Shown here piece by piece: positions 1 through 8,684 of a DNA stretch of 64,000 bases. Source of the DNA: UBA10649 sp963749905 (GTDB taxonomy: Bacteria > Actinomycetota > Actinomycetes > S36-B12); assembly GCA_963749905.1 (NCBI GenBank), contig CAVVOF010000003.1, forward strand, positions 620,001 through 684,000, given 5' to 3'. The notes under the pieces are model-generated. The model was not told the origin of the DNA and made no database searches. It saw only the letters and a list, made by a program, of their open reading frames with translations. A program made the position numbers and the translations under genes. Each line of letters starts with the position of its first letter. Within the stretch, counting starts at the first letter, position 1.

Positions 1-1
1 A

Positions 2-67
2 GACGAGCTGAAGGCGCAAATTGCCGCGAAGTTGGGGTCGACGACACCTGAGCCCAGCGCCAGCTGA
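2..67 (+). CDS. C-terminal end of an unidentified protein (partial)
   Basis: An open frame runs from the window edge to a TGA at 65-67 and gives about 21 residues, beginning DELKAQIAAKLG and ending PEPSAS. The tail is helical then Ser/Pro-rich, as at the end of many actinobacterial proteins. There is too little sequence to name a family. The next gene starts 84 nt downstream on the same strand. Confidence 0.35.
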   Translation, partial: DELKAQIAAKLGSTTPEPSAS

Positions 68-151
68 CCTGGCCCGGCATCATGGGGGCAGGACAACCTG
101 CGTGCGACATCTCGGGACGCAGGCAGGGTCTTCACGACGATAGTTGGGTCC

Positions 152-1520
152 ATGAGCGACGCAGACTCCGATGAGCAGGCGGCAGACTCTGGCCTGGTCG
201 ACGTCGACGAGACCATCTGCCTGCGCAACATCCTCGACACTCCCGGCACGATCTTGTACTTCAAGGACCGGCAGGGACGCTTCACCACGGTGAGCATCGA
301 CTGCGCCCGGCTCTACGGCCGAACCCAGAACGAGATGATCGGGCTCACCGACTTCGACCTCACCGACCACGCGCATGCGTTGGAACTACTCGCTGACGAG
401 CAGCGCATCATGGACACCGGCGAACCGCTGATCGACAAGGAGGAGGTCGACCGCCTAGTCGACCAGGCCGGGACGTGGGTCGAGTCGAGCAAGTTCCCGC
501 TGCGCGGGGCCGACGGGACGATCATCGGAACCTTCGGATACTCCCGGGACGTGAGTCGCTGGGAGCTCGCCGAGCGGCAACTGACGCAGACCGCCGCCGA
601 CCTCGCGGACTCCCACGCTCACCTGACACAGGTCGAGGCCCAGTTGCGGGCCGTCCTCAACGGCTCGAGGGACGCCATCGCCCTGTACGACGCGCGATCT
701 GCGCTACCGCTACATCAACCCCGCCGGCGAGCGTCTCAAGGGCAAGACATCAGCAGAGGTGCTCGGCCGCACCGACCGGGAGACCGGCACCCCCGAAGCC
801 TGGCTCGTCGTCCTTGAGGCCGCCTTGACCGAAGTCCTCCAAACGGGCCGGCCCCGCGAACTGGAGTTCCCCGAACTCGAGGCTCCGCTCCGCGAGGCGT
901 CCTGGTTCCACCTCTCGCTCTCGCCGGACATCGACGGCACCGGCACCGTTGTCGGGGTGATGGGCTCGATCAGGGACGTCACCCACATCAAGCGGGCAGA
1001 GCGGTCGCAGGCCCATCAGGCGCTCCACGACCCGCTCACCGGATTGGCGAACCGGACGCTGCTGATGGACCGGCTCGGCAAGGCCCTCGCACAACTGGAG
1101 CGTGCTCCCGGACGGATCGGCCTACTGTTCATCGACCTGGACCACTTCAAGCAGGTCAACGACACCCACGGGCATGCCGTGGGTGACCGGATCCTCCTCG
1201 ATGTCGCGCGCCGGCTGAAGGCGGTGGCCAGGCGCGGCGACACGGTCGCACGTTTGGGAGGCGACGAGTTCGTCCTGCTGTGCGACAACGTGGAGCCCGG
1301 CCGAATCGAGGCGATCGCCGAGAGGCTCCTGCACTCGCTGTCCGAGGCCTACGACGACGTGGGCCCCTCCTCGTCCCCCTCGGCCAGCATCGGCGCCGCC
1401 ACCACCGAGAACTCCCAGGCGAGCGCTTCCGGCCTTCTGCACGCAGCGGACTCGGCCATGTATCGAGCGAAGATCAACGGCCGCAACCGCTTCGAGGTCT
1501 CCCCAGAATTGACACCCTGA
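152..1520 (+). pseudogene. PAS-PAS-GGDEF diguanylate cyclase, one frameshift
   Basis: This is a sensor diguanylate cyclase that would make cyclic di-GMP from two GTP. The frame from ATG 152 covers a first PAS domain (residues about 20-140) and the start of a second, then goes wrong near base 695. From there the +1 frame continues as RDLRYRYINPAGERLKG and runs without a break through the second PAS and a GGDEF domain to 1520. The GGDEF motif (about 1257) is intact and is preceded by RRGD, five residues upstream, which matches the RxxD product-inhibition site. No EAL domain and no membrane segment are visible. All catalytic parts survive, so the single indel may be an assembly error; otherwise the gene yields only a PAS fragment. 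Confidence 0.8.
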
Positions 1521-1696
1521 CAGACCAGCCCTGGCCTAGGGGAGCCGCGACCCACGCCTGCGTTTCACTATCGGTGCCGTCTTCAGCGATTCATAGGGCC
1601 AACTCCAGGGCCAAGATCCCGGAATTGTGCCAAATCGGACAGAACTCCACGGCGCCAGAACCACTGAAAACACTGCGCTGCAACACTCTCCGTCGG

Positions 1697-1765
1697 AGCC
1701 GCCTCGGGGTCTTGAACCGGGGACCCACGCATTATGGATGCGTCAGTCGATGGCAGCTAGGCACC
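1697..1765 (-). pseudogene. degenerate tRNA-like sequence (CAT anticodon loop)
   Basis: Read on the minus strand, the segment begins GGTGCCT and ends AGGCGGC, which pair over seven positions with one mismatch and one G-T. A five-pair anticodon stem (ACGCA/TGCGT) holds the loop TCCATAA, giving CAT at the anticodon position but C instead of T at position 33. The T-arm keeps GGTTCAAG but its stem is broken, and the D-arm is several bases short. I infer a decayed tRNA, possibly Met type. The rest of the 1521-2074 gap shows no convincing gene. Confidence 0.4.
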
Positions 1766-2074
1766 CTGGACCCACGGATAGCGCGTCCGCAGACCCGCCA
1801 GCTTGGGACGCCCAGGCGCAGCTGAGGAACGGCGGCGATGGAACCCGTCACTCCACGCGAATTGGGCCACCCGAGGGCTCATAGTCGCTGTGTCCCAATG
1901 ACTATGGCGTTGAAGTTGCCTCTAGTGAGGAGCTCCTGACGGACTGACGTGCTCGATTCTCGGATGCTTGACCGCCGCCCTCACTGCCGAGATCCGGTCC
2001 TTTGGGCCTCGCAGAAAGGGCTATGGAAAGGGCTACGGCCCGAAATCAGTCACGTCCGAGCCAACGACACAGGC

Positions 2075-2105
2075 GCGAAACCCGTTGCGCTGCAACAGTT
2101 TTCGC
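2075..2105 (-). terminator. hairpin just 3' of tRNA-Lys
   Basis: Inverted repeat GCGAAA-CCC-GTTGC / GCAAC-AG-TTTCGC lies immediately downstream of the tRNA-Lys 3' end on the minus strand. It is a likely terminator or processing hairpin for that tRNA. There is no long U-run. Confidence 0.5.
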
Positions 2106-2108
2106 GAG

Positions 2109-2181
2109 TGGGTCGCCGGGGGCTCGAACCCCGAACCTACGGATTAAAAGTCCGCAGCTCTACCCATTGAGCTAGCGACCC
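2109..2181 (-). tRNA. tRNA-Lys (TTT)
   Basis: The cloverleaf is complete on the minus strand: acceptor GGGTCGC/GCGACCC, D-arm GCTC..GAGC, anticodon loop CTTTTAA (anticodon TTT, lysine), T-arm CGGGG-TTCGAGC-CCCCG and discriminator A. CCA is not encoded. The open frame across it on the opposite strand is only a shadow. Confidence 0.95.
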
Positions 2182-2250
2182 GCGATGCACCTCGGCACAT
2201 CAGAACGTGCACAGCACCTTCTCACACGTCTGCGTGCTGGCCCTGCGCGG

Positions 2251-2730
2251 TCAGGCCTTGCGGGCCTCGACGCTTCGAATGCGCGCCACCAGCGCCTTCA
2301 GCACCGCGCGAGTGATGTCCGGATGAGCGTCGAGCAGATCGGAGAAGGCAAGTGCCGAGACGGCGAAGGTCTCGACCCCGTCCGGACCGGCCACCAGCGT
2401 CGCCGATCGCGGCGCGCCGTCGAGCAGCGACATCTCGCCGAAGTACTCGCCCGCCTGCATCGTGCCGACCTCATTGCCGTTCACGAAGACGGTGGCGGAG
2501 CCATCAAGGATCAGCTGGAGCCCCGCGTCGGCACTCCCCTGCTCGACGACCGTGCGCCCCGCCGCTTTCTTGAATTTGGTGCCGCAGTGCACGAGTTGGT
2601 CCATCTCGGTCGGGTTGAGCCCGCCGAACAGGTCGACCTGGGCCAAGGACTCGCGCAGTGCCACCGTTGCTCCCTCATCTGGTCCGGCCACTCGGCCGGA
2701 GGACTCGATTCTGTCGGATTCGGTCGACAC
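2251..2730 (-). CDS. stand-alone cyclic nucleotide-binding domain protein
   Basis: The 159-residue protein is essentially one CRP-type effector-binding domain (residues about 25-145). The phosphate-binding cassette reads GEYFGEMSLLDGAPRSA, close to the family pattern GE-LAL-PRSA. No helix-turn-helix, kinase or channel part is present, so it is not a CRP activator by itself. It may regulate a partner protein by sensing cNMP, which is an inference. The assigned start is a GTG with only a weak ribosome site, so the true start may lie a few codons inside. Its start faces an SDR gene on the other strand 99 nt away. The window holds a second cNMP-binding domain, at the C-terminus of the glutaminase near 53.9 kb. 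Confidence 0.8.
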   Translation of the reverse strand: MSTESDRIESSGRVAGPDEGATVALRESLAQVDLFGGLNPTEMDQLVHCGTKFKKAAGRTVVEQGSADAGLQLILDGSATVFVNGNEVGTMQAGEYFGEMSLLDGAPRSATLVAGPDGVETFAVSALAFSDLLDAHPDITRAVLKALVARIRSVEARKA

Positions 2731-2829
2731 GGGCCAGCGAATGCCCCAGAAGGACAGGAAGGTGGCACCGCACGCAGCTCATTCGCCTGGGCCTGCCCCA
2801 TGACGCATGACCCCTGACACAATCGCCGC

Positions 2830-3582
2830 ATGACGGACCAGCGGACAGTGCTCGTGACCGGCGCCTCCCGAGGCATCGGCGCTGCGATCGCCCGGGCCTT
2901 CGCAGCCGACGGCTGCCGGGTCGCCGTGCACTACAGCAGTTCCGAGGCCGGCGCTCATGCGGTGCTCGACTCCCTCGACGGCGCCGGACACGTCCTCGCG
3001 CACGCTGACCTCACCGATGCCGCCGCCATCCGCGTCATGGTCGACGCGGTGGCCGCCGACTTCGGCCACATCGACGTGCTCGTCAACAACGCGGGCGTGT
3101 TCGCCGCGCACCCGATCGAGTCCGTCGACTACGAGTCGTGGCAGACCGCGTGGGCGGATCACGTCGCCGTCAACCTGGTCGGAGCCGCGAACGTCACGTG
3201 GTGCGCCCTCCAGCACATGCCGCGTCATGCGTCGGCGCGCATCGTCAACGTCGGCAGTCGCGGCGCCTTCCGCACCGAGCCCCACAACCCGGCCTACGGG
3301 GCGACGAAGGCCGGGCTGGCCGCGTTCGGCCAGTCGATCGCCAAGGCGCTGGGCGCAGAGGGCATCGCGGTCACGACCATCGCCCCGGGTTTCGTGGAGA
3401 CAGACATGGCTGCGGAGTCGCTGGCCAGCCAGGGCGACGAGATCCGCGGTCAGAGCCCCTTCAACCGCGTTCCGTCGCCGGAGGAGGTCGCGAACGCCGT
3501 GCTCTTCCTCGCCTCCCCCGCCGCCGAGTGGGCCAGCGGCACGGTTCTCGACTTCAACGGCGCGAGCTGGTTCCGCCTGTGA
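2830..3582 (+). CDS. SDR-family oxidoreductase (FabG-like)
   Basis: This is a classical short-chain dehydrogenase/reductase of 250 residues. The cofactor motif TGASRGIG is at residues about 10-17, NNAG follows near residue 87, the catalytic Ser lies in NVGSRG and the pair YGATK gives Tyr and Lys. The C-terminus (DFNGASWFRL) is typical of FabG-like members. The dinucleotide used and the substrate cannot be read from sequence; NADP is suggested by the Ser-Arg after the glycine motif. It overlaps a tiny downstream reading frame by GTGA. Confidence 0.9.
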   Translation: MTDQRTVLVTGASRGIGAAIARAFAADGCRVAVHYSSSEAGAHAVLDSLDGAGHVLAHADLTDAAAIRVMVDAVAADFGHIDVLVNNAGVFAAHPIESVDYESWQTAWADHVAVNLVGAANVTWCALQHMPRHASARIVNVGSRGAFRTEPHNPAYGATKAGLAAFGQSIAKALGAEGIAVTTIAPGFVETDMAAESLASQGDEIRGQSPFNRVPSPEEVANAVLFLASPAAEWASGTVLDFNGASWFRL

Positions 3583-3695
3583 CGCAGCCGCTGCCCACTG
3601 ATCCGGTCCCACCGGGCATCCCCGAACTGAGCGAGGACGAGCTCGACTCCGTGGTGGGCTCCTACGACACTCCAGCGAGCAGCACCGACCGCTGA
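3579..3695 (+). CDS. small acidic hypothetical protein overlapping the SDR stop
   Basis: A GTG start overlaps the TGA of the preceding SDR gene (GTGA), an arrangement typical of coupled translation. The product would be 38 residues, rich in Pro at the start and acidic in the middle (ELSEDELDSVVGSY). I do not recognise it. Its last 34 nt overlap the 3' end of the convergent SET-domain gene. It could be chance, but the coupling and the non-random composition make it worth listing. Confidence 0.35.
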   Translation: MTQPLPTDPVPPGIPELSEDELDSVVGSYDTPASSTDR

Positions 3696-4723
3696 CGACG
3701 CGCGGCGTCGCTTAGGACCCGTGCCGCCGGCGCGTCGGGCAGCTCGCTTGCTCGCGCCGTCAACGCCTCGACCAGCGCGAGGTTCGCTTCGGCCACCGCC
3801 TCGACGATCTCGGCGCACTCTGCGTCCGACCAGCCGGACGCGCGTGCGAGGCCCTCTACGAGATCCGCCCGCCCACCCTCGCGGAAGGTGAGGTGGCTGA
3901 TGGCTGCGCCTTCGTCCGACGGTGTCACGACCGGCGGCAGCAGGTCCCCTGACCTGGCCCGCCCCTTCGCCGCCACGACCACTCGCCCGACACCTGGGAC
4001 GTCGACCGTGACGGGCGCGCTGTGGGCCACGGGACAGCTCTCGTCCGCGAATCCGTACACGACCGCCATGCCGATCGCGTCGCGCTGCAGGCCGTAGTCG
4101 AGGAGGCACTCGCCGGTGGACGTCGGGCGGCTGGCATGGACGTCGAAGCTCTCCCCCGTCCACGTGCCGGTCGCGCCGCCGCTGGCATGGTTGAGCAGGT
4201 CGACGAGCGGGAGGCACACCGGCTCCGGCTCACCCGCGGGCCCAAGGGGTAGGCGAAACGCGCGCGTGCTCCACAGCAGGCTGGCGGGAGTTGGCTGCCG
4301 CAGCCGGAAGCTCGGTCGGAATGCCCGAACAGCGTCGATCACGTCCGGCGACAGGTCCGGCGCCAGCACTGGATGCGTGGCCACCAGCCACGGGATCCGG
4401 TCGCAGGCGTTGTGCAGCGCGGTCTGCAGGATCAGCAGCTCCGCCTCGGCGTCGCCGAGGTCAGCGGGAGTGTCGAGTACCTCGAGTCGCTCCACGCTGT
4501 CTGACCACGTGACACGGCCGACGCGTACGAAGGCCTGACGTGGAAGGCGGATGAGTGGCTGACCAGTCTCGGCGTCGCACGACAGGCTGAACTGCCCCCC
4601 GCGCTCCACCACGCGCGCATCGGGATGCAGCCAGCCGCCGAGCCCGAGCACCAGGTCGACGGTGCCGGCGAGGAAGTCGGCCGCCATGTGGTCCTCGGCG
4701 TCCACGAAGCGCCACGGATCCAT
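3662..4723 (-). CDS. SET-domain protein (putative protein-lysine methyltransferase)
   Basis: The 353-residue protein resembles the Rubisco LSMT/SETD type of SET protein. The two motifs that build the methyltransferase site are visible: LPLVDLLNHAS (the NH motif, residues about 170-180) and GECLLDYGLQRD (the catalytic Tyr, about 205-215). A helical C-terminal part of about 100 residues follows, as in the LSMT substrate-binding domain. It would transfer methyl from S-adenosylmethionine to a lysine of an unknown protein. An ATG at 4723 directly follows a GTG at 4726; either could be the start. Bacterial SET proteins of this type are uncommon, and no obvious target is adjacent. Confidence 0.7.
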   Translation of the reverse strand: MDPWRFVDAEDHMAADFLAGTVDLVLGLGGWLHPDARVVERGGQFSLSCDAETGQPLIRLPRQAFVRVGRVTWSDSVERLEVLDTPADLGDAEAELLILQTALHNACDRIPWLVATHPVLAPDLSPDVIDAVRAFRPSFRLRQPTPASLLWSTRAFRLPLGPAGEPEPVCLPLVDLLNHASGGATGTWTGESFDVHASRPTSTGECLLDYGLQRDAIGMAVVYGFADESCPVAHSAPVTVDVPGVGRVVVAAKGRARSGDLLPPVVTPSDEGAAISHLTFREGGRADLVEGLARASGWSDAECAEIVEAVAEANLALVEALTARASELPDAPAARVLSDAARRQRSVLLAGVS

Positions 4724-4864
4724 CACCTCGACGTCCCCGACCGGCTGCTCACGCAGAGCATCCTGCCCGCGGCCTGGGCTACCGCCTCATCGGGGATCCG
4801 GGTCGGTCGGGCATGCGTCACACCGCCGGGTGACAATGGCCGTTGGGAAGGGAGCACTCGCAGC

Positions 4865-5887
4865 ATGCGGATGAGGGGCGCGCTCGGCATCGGGCTCTCG
4901 GTGCTGGGCTTGACACTGGCCGGGGTCATCGGGCCGGCTGCAGCTGCGCCCGCCGCCAAGCAGCCCAAGCCGGGACAGGCCGTCTCCGTCGCCATCTCCG
5001 CGCCGGAGCTGGTCCGGATCGACCGTCAGGGCGGTGATGCGGCAGCCCGCGTCGTGTTCAGCGGGGTAGACGACCGCACCCGCGTTCGGATGAGCCTGGG
5101 TGACGGCACGCTGAAGACGGCCAAGGGCACGTGCTCGGTGCGACGCGCGGCCAAGAGGCCCGCGGCCTGCACGGTGGTCTTCCCCGTCGCCTACCGAGCG
5201 CCCGGCACCTTCACCATCACCGCCCGCGGCGGCAGCGCATCCGCCAACCAGTTGATCACCGTCGCACCCCTGCCGGGCCGATGGCGCCCGCAGCCCGGCC
5301 AGGTCTTCAACCAGGGCTGGGCTCCGCTCGGCGTCACGCAGCGGGCCGGCAGCACGTTCACCTTCTGCCAGAACGTGCAGTGGCACTTCGACCGCAGCGG
5401 GGAGTCACCCGAGCGGTCGACCATGATCGACGACGTCCGGGCCGGGCTGGCCACGCTGTCTGCGCAGACCGGGCTCCGCTTCGAGGAGGTGGCCGACCCG
5501 TCGCTGGCCGACCTGACGCTGTCGTGGGCGGACCTGACCGATCGCGGCGAGTACGTCGCCGGACTCGCTGGCCCCCAGGGGCTGGGCCGCGGCCTGGTGA
5601 AGTTCAGCACCACGTCCGAATGGACCAAGGACATCTACGCCGGCAACCAGCCGGTTCACCACGAGTGGACCGAGGGCAACTGGCGCTACTGGTACGACCT
5701 GCAGGGCCGGCAGGCGCTCGTCATCCACGAGGTCATGCACGTGCTCGGCTTCGACCACGTCGAGGACTACACGTCGATCATGTACCCGCAGAGCATCGGC
5801 AACGGCGCCGGCCAGCTCAGCGCCGGCGACGTGGCCGGGCTGCGCGCGATGTACCTCGACAACGGCTGCCCGCTGATCCCCGACTAG
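4865..5887 (+). CDS. secreted matrixin-like zinc metalloprotease
   Basis: The 340-residue protein starts with a signal peptide (residues 1-28, ending in AAA-rich sequence). The C-terminal third carries HEVMHVLGFDH, the full HExxHxxGxxH zinc site of metzincins, followed by a SIMYP turn matching the Met-turn (S-x-M-Y-P). These features place it with matrixin-like (MMP-type) peptidases. The middle (residues about 40-130) looks like a beta-sandwich adhesion domain. I chose ATG 4865 because it sets the signal peptide at the N-terminus and has GGGAAGGGAG just upstream; the frame itself opens 240 nt earlier. It should act outside the cell. Substrate unknown. Confidence 0.85.
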   Translation: MRMRGALGIGLSVLGLTLAGVIGPAAAAPAAKQPKPGQAVSVAISAPELVRIDRQGGDAAARVVFSGVDDRTRVRMSLGDGTLKTAKGTCSVRRAAKRPAACTVVFPVAYRAPGTFTITARGGSASANQLITVAPLPGRWRPQPGQVFNQGWAPLGVTQRAGSTFTFCQNVQWHFDRSGESPERSTMIDDVRAGLATLSAQTGLRFEEVADPSLADLTLSWADLTDRGEYVAGLAGPQGLGRGLVKFSTTSEWTKDIYAGNQPVHHEWTEGNWRYWYDLQGRQALVIHEVMHVLGFDHVEDYTSIMYPQSIGNGAGQLSAGDVAGLRAMYLDNGCPLIPD

Positions 5888-5962
5888 TTGTCTGGTGACG
5901 CCGGCATGCCCGGTGCGGCTCGGCAATACTGAGCCGATGCCCTGCAGCCGTCGCGTCGCGCC

Positions 5963-7285
5963 ATGACGGACGAGCAGCCCTACCCCCGGATCTTTCTGCC
6001 GCCGCAGGACGACGCCGACCAGGGCGGTCTGGCCAGGCTCGCGCTGCTGGCCCTCGCCGCTGGCGCGGTCGCCGGGCTGGTCGGCGGCGGGTTCCGCTGG
6101 CTGCTGGCCGTCGTCGAAGGACTGCGCACCGACCTGCTCGTCTGGACGCGCGACGAACCCGGGACCCGCTGGCTCATCCCGGTGCTCCTGGCCGCCGTCG
6201 CCGTCGGCCTGGCCCGGCTGATCGTGCGGTACGTGCCCGAGTCGTCGGGCAGCGGCATCCAGCGGGTCGAGGCGAACGCCCGGGACGAGATCGGCTTCGC
6301 GCGTTTCCGCATCGTGCCGGCCAAGTTCGTCGGCGGCCTGCTGGCCATCGGGTCCGGCCTGGCGCTCGGCCGCGAGGGCCCGACCGTCCAGATGGGCGCG
6401 ATCATCGGCGCGCGTGCCGGGCGGATGGCCAAGGTCTCCGACCATGACGAGCGCACCCTGGCGGCGGCACTGGCCGGCGCGGGCCTCGCGGTGGCGTTCA
6501 GCGCACCGGTGGGCGGCGCCTTCTTCACCTTCGAGGAAGTCACCCGGGCCTTCCGCACGAGGCTGGTCATCGCCACCCTCGCAGCCTCCGCGGCCGCGAT
6601 GGCCGTCGCTCGCCTGATCATCGGGTCGGACCCGGTCTTCAGCGTCCCCGACATCGCGGCACCCGCCCTGTGGACGCTGCTGGTCTTCGGTGCGCTCGGC
6701 GTGCTCATCGGGCTGATGGGCGTCTACTACAACCGCCTGGTGATGTACCTGCTCGACCTGTTCGACCGGATCCCCGGGCTGCCGCCGGAGATCAAGGCAG
6801 CGATCGTCGGCGGACTCGTCGGCCTGCTCGGCATCCTCGATCCGGCTCTGGTCGGCGGTGGCGACGAGCTCAACCAGTCGATCCTCGTCGGCCAGTTCTC
6901 CATCACGGCCTTGCTCGTCATCCTCGTGGTGCGCTGGTTCCTCGGTCCGATCTCCTACTCGCTGGGCACCGCTGGCGGACTGTTCGCGCCGCTGCTGGTG
7001 GTGGGCGCCTCCACTGGCGCGCTGGTCGCGCAGGGGCTCAATGCGCTCATGCCGTCGCTCGAGCTGTCGCCGCTGTCTTTCGCAATCGTCGGGATGTCCA
7101 CGTTCTTCGCGGCCGTGGTCCGCGCGCCTGTCACGGGCGTCGTCCTGGTGGTGGAGATGACGGCGACGACGAGCCTGCTCGTGCCGATGATCCTCGCGGC
7201 GGCGGTGGCCGTCGTGACCACGACGATGCTGCACGCCCAGCCGGTGTACGACTCCCTGCGCGAGCGACTGCTCCGTCGCCCCTAG
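5963..7285 (+). CDS. ClC-family chloride/proton antiporter
   Basis: This 440-residue integral membrane protein has the three signature loops of the ClC family: GSGIQ (96-100), GREGP (136-140, holding the gating Glu) and GGLFAPLLVVGAS (about residue 340). The stretch FTFEEVTRAF keeps the second, internal glutamate that separates H+/Cl- exchangers from channels, so I infer an antiporter. About ten hydrophobic segments are visible. No CBS domains follow, as in E. coli EriC. It may help in acid stress or ion balance. The gene ends 10 nt before a long hairpin shared with the convergent neighbour. Confidence 0.93.
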   Translation: MTDEQPYPRIFLPPQDDADQGGLARLALLALAAGAVAGLVGGGFRWLLAVVEGLRTDLLVWTRDEPGTRWLIPVLLAAVAVGLARLIVRYVPESSGSGIQRVEANARDEIGFARFRIVPAKFVGGLLAIGSGLALGREGPTVQMGAIIGARAGRMAKVSDHDERTLAAALAGAGLAVAFSAPVGGAFFTFEEVTRAFRTRLVIATLAASAAAMAVARLIIGSDPVFSVPDIAAPALWTLLVFGALGVLIGLMGVYYNRLVMYLLDLFDRIPGLPPEIKAAIVGGLVGLLGILDPALVGGGDELNQSILVGQFSITALLVILVVRWFLGPISYSLGTAGGLFAPLLVVGASTGALVAQGLNALMPSLELSPLSFAIVGMSTFFAAVVRAPVTGVVLVVEMTATTSLLVPMILAAAVAVVTTTMLHAQPVYDSLRERLLRRP

Positions 7286-7294
7286 CCGGTTCAA

Positions 7295-7366
7295 GAACTG
7301 CCGAGTGGCGGGTTGTGCAGGCGTTCGCGGCGCGATTCGCCTGCACAACCCGCCACTCGGCGGTTC
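7295..7366. terminator. 29-bp inverted repeat between convergent genes
   Basis: Arms at 7295-7323 and 7338-7366 are complementary over 29 positions with one mismatch; the arm contains CCGAGTGGCGGGTTGTGCAG. The loop is 14 nt. It sits between the ClC gene and the convergent membrane protein gene and reaches into that gene's stop codon. It probably terminates both, but it is much longer than an ordinary intrinsic terminator and lacks a T-run. Confidence 0.65.
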
Positions 7367-7787
7367 AGGTCAGCGCAGGCGCAGGCGCCAGTTCAGGTGC
7401 CCGCCACGTCGGCCAGGCGATCCACGCCAGCACCGCCAAGACGACGGCGATGCTGCCCATCACCGCCTGCAGGACGCTCGGGCCGACGAACGGGATCTGG
7501 ACGAGCAGCTCGAACGCCAGCAACCCACTGGCCACCAGTACGGCGATCATCGCGCGCGTCGACCGCCGGAACACCAGCACCGCCGCGACCGTCGATGGCA
7601 CGGCCACGCTGGCCAGCAGCCACAGCCCGGGCAGGACCCAGCTGGTCAGGCCGAGCGGCTCGAGGTCGGAGATCGGCGGCGTGCCCTGGCCGATGAGCAT
7701 CGAGACCGAGCCGCCGACCGCACCGAGCGCAGTGAAGGCCAGGACCCCGATGAAGACGCGGCGGAACCGGTGCCGCGTGTTCATCAT
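7365..7787 (-). CDS. four-helix membrane protein, unknown
   Basis: The 140-residue product is mostly hydrophobic with four likely transmembrane helices (residues about 10-30, 47-70, 78-100 and 108-130). I do not recognise a family. Its ATG overlaps the stop of the upstream oxygenase-like gene (ATGA), so the two are probably translated together. The stop codon lies inside the right arm of a long hairpin. Confidence 0.7.
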   Translation of the reverse strand: MMNTRHRFRRVFIGVLAFTALGAVGGSVSMLIGQGTPPISDLEPLGLTSWVLPGLWLLASVAVPSTVAAVLVFRRSTRAMIAVLVASGLLAFELLVQIPFVGPSVLQAVMGSIAVVLAVLAWIAWPTWRAPELAPAPALT

Positions 7788-8548
7788 GCTTCCGAGTAGA
7801 CGCGGGACGGGTCGTAGCCGTAGTGGGCGGTACGGGCGGCCCGACGGTTCTGGGCCTCGGTCTCAGACGCCCGAGCGAAGTCGACGTCGAGCGGGTCCTG
7901 CTCGATCCGCGTGACGGGGTTCCGCTCGAACAACCACTTCTCCAGCGCCGGACCCGACTCGAACGAGTTGATCAGGCAGTAGCGCGGCTCGTCGCCCGTG
8001 TGCCACACCGAGTGCCACATGCGCTCGGAGTCGACGATGAGCTGCGCGCCGGCCGGCAGCGCCAGGCGCGTCTCCGTGCTCGGGTCGTCGATGTCCTCGC
8101 GCAGGATCATGTACGAGCCGGGGTTGTCGGTCAGCTGCATGAAGCTGCGGATCACCCAGCCCTCGCCGTCGGGGTTGCGCCGGTTGTTGTCATCGAGATG
8201 GCTGTTGTACAGCGCATCCGCGTAGGTGTTGGGCTGTAGCTCGATGATGCGGCAGCGGCCGACGCGCGCGTCGACCTCCTTCACCCGCTCGACCAGGGTG
8301 GGCGCCTTCGCGACCTGGCTGTCGATCCACACGCCGTCCTTGTCGCCGCGCGGCGGGTCGAAGTGCCAGAACGCGTTGCACTCGATGTCGCCCGTGGCGC
8401 TGGCCAGCGGGGCGAAGCGGGTGTCGCCGGACGACTTCCAGTCCACGTACTCCAGGCTCCGCCACTCGGACGGGTCGATGACCCCGCCGTACGAGTCCAG
8501 GACGACGAAGCCGGTCTCCTCGAGGATGGGCATGCGGTAGTAGGACAC
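7784..8548 (-). CDS. probable non-heme iron (2OG-Fe-type) oxygenase
   Basis: The 254-residue protein has a jelly-roll-like pattern with HLDDNNRR near the middle and ERMWHSVWH about 75 residues later. An H-x-D...H set like this is the usual iron triad of 2-oxoglutarate/Fe(II) oxygenases and related hydroxylases, so I infer that fold; the exact subfamily is not clear. An upstream extension to 8821 would run into the divergent peroxiredoxin gene. GTG 8548 has GGAGG five bases ahead and is a better start than ATG 8533. It forms an operon with the membrane protein gene downstream. Confidence 0.6.
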   Translation of the reverse strand: MSYYRMPILEETGFVVLDSYGGVIDPSEWRSLEYVDWKSSGDTRFAPLASATGDIECNAFWHFDPPRGDKDGVWIDSQVAKAPTLVERVKEVDARVGRCRIIELQPNTYADALYNSHLDDNNRRNPDGEGWVIRSFMQLTDNPGSYMILREDIDDPSTETRLALPAGAQLIVDSERMWHSVWHTGDEPRYCLINSFESGPALEKWLFERNPVTRIEQDPLDVDFARASETEAQNRRAARTAHYGYDPSRVYSEA

Positions 8549-8684
8549 GGGTGCCTCCGACGTGGGGTGTTCCCACCATTGTCCGGCCGCCGGAATGGGC
8601 GGCCCCTCACCCAAACGGCCTGTGTCACCCGGGACCTTGGTCCCTAGTCCTCGTCGCACGAACGGGTGCAGGTATCGTCCGGCC

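Noticed and set aside
1949..2170. Open frame ending in GLEPRTYGLKVRSST-like sequence
   Set aside because: It is the antisense shadow of tRNA-Lys; this kind of peptide is a common annotation artefact over tRNA genes.
5405..7348. 647-codon frame on the minus strand opposite the ClC gene
   Set aside because: It is a high-GC shadow frame full of Arg, Gln and His, opposite a gene with clear ClC motifs.
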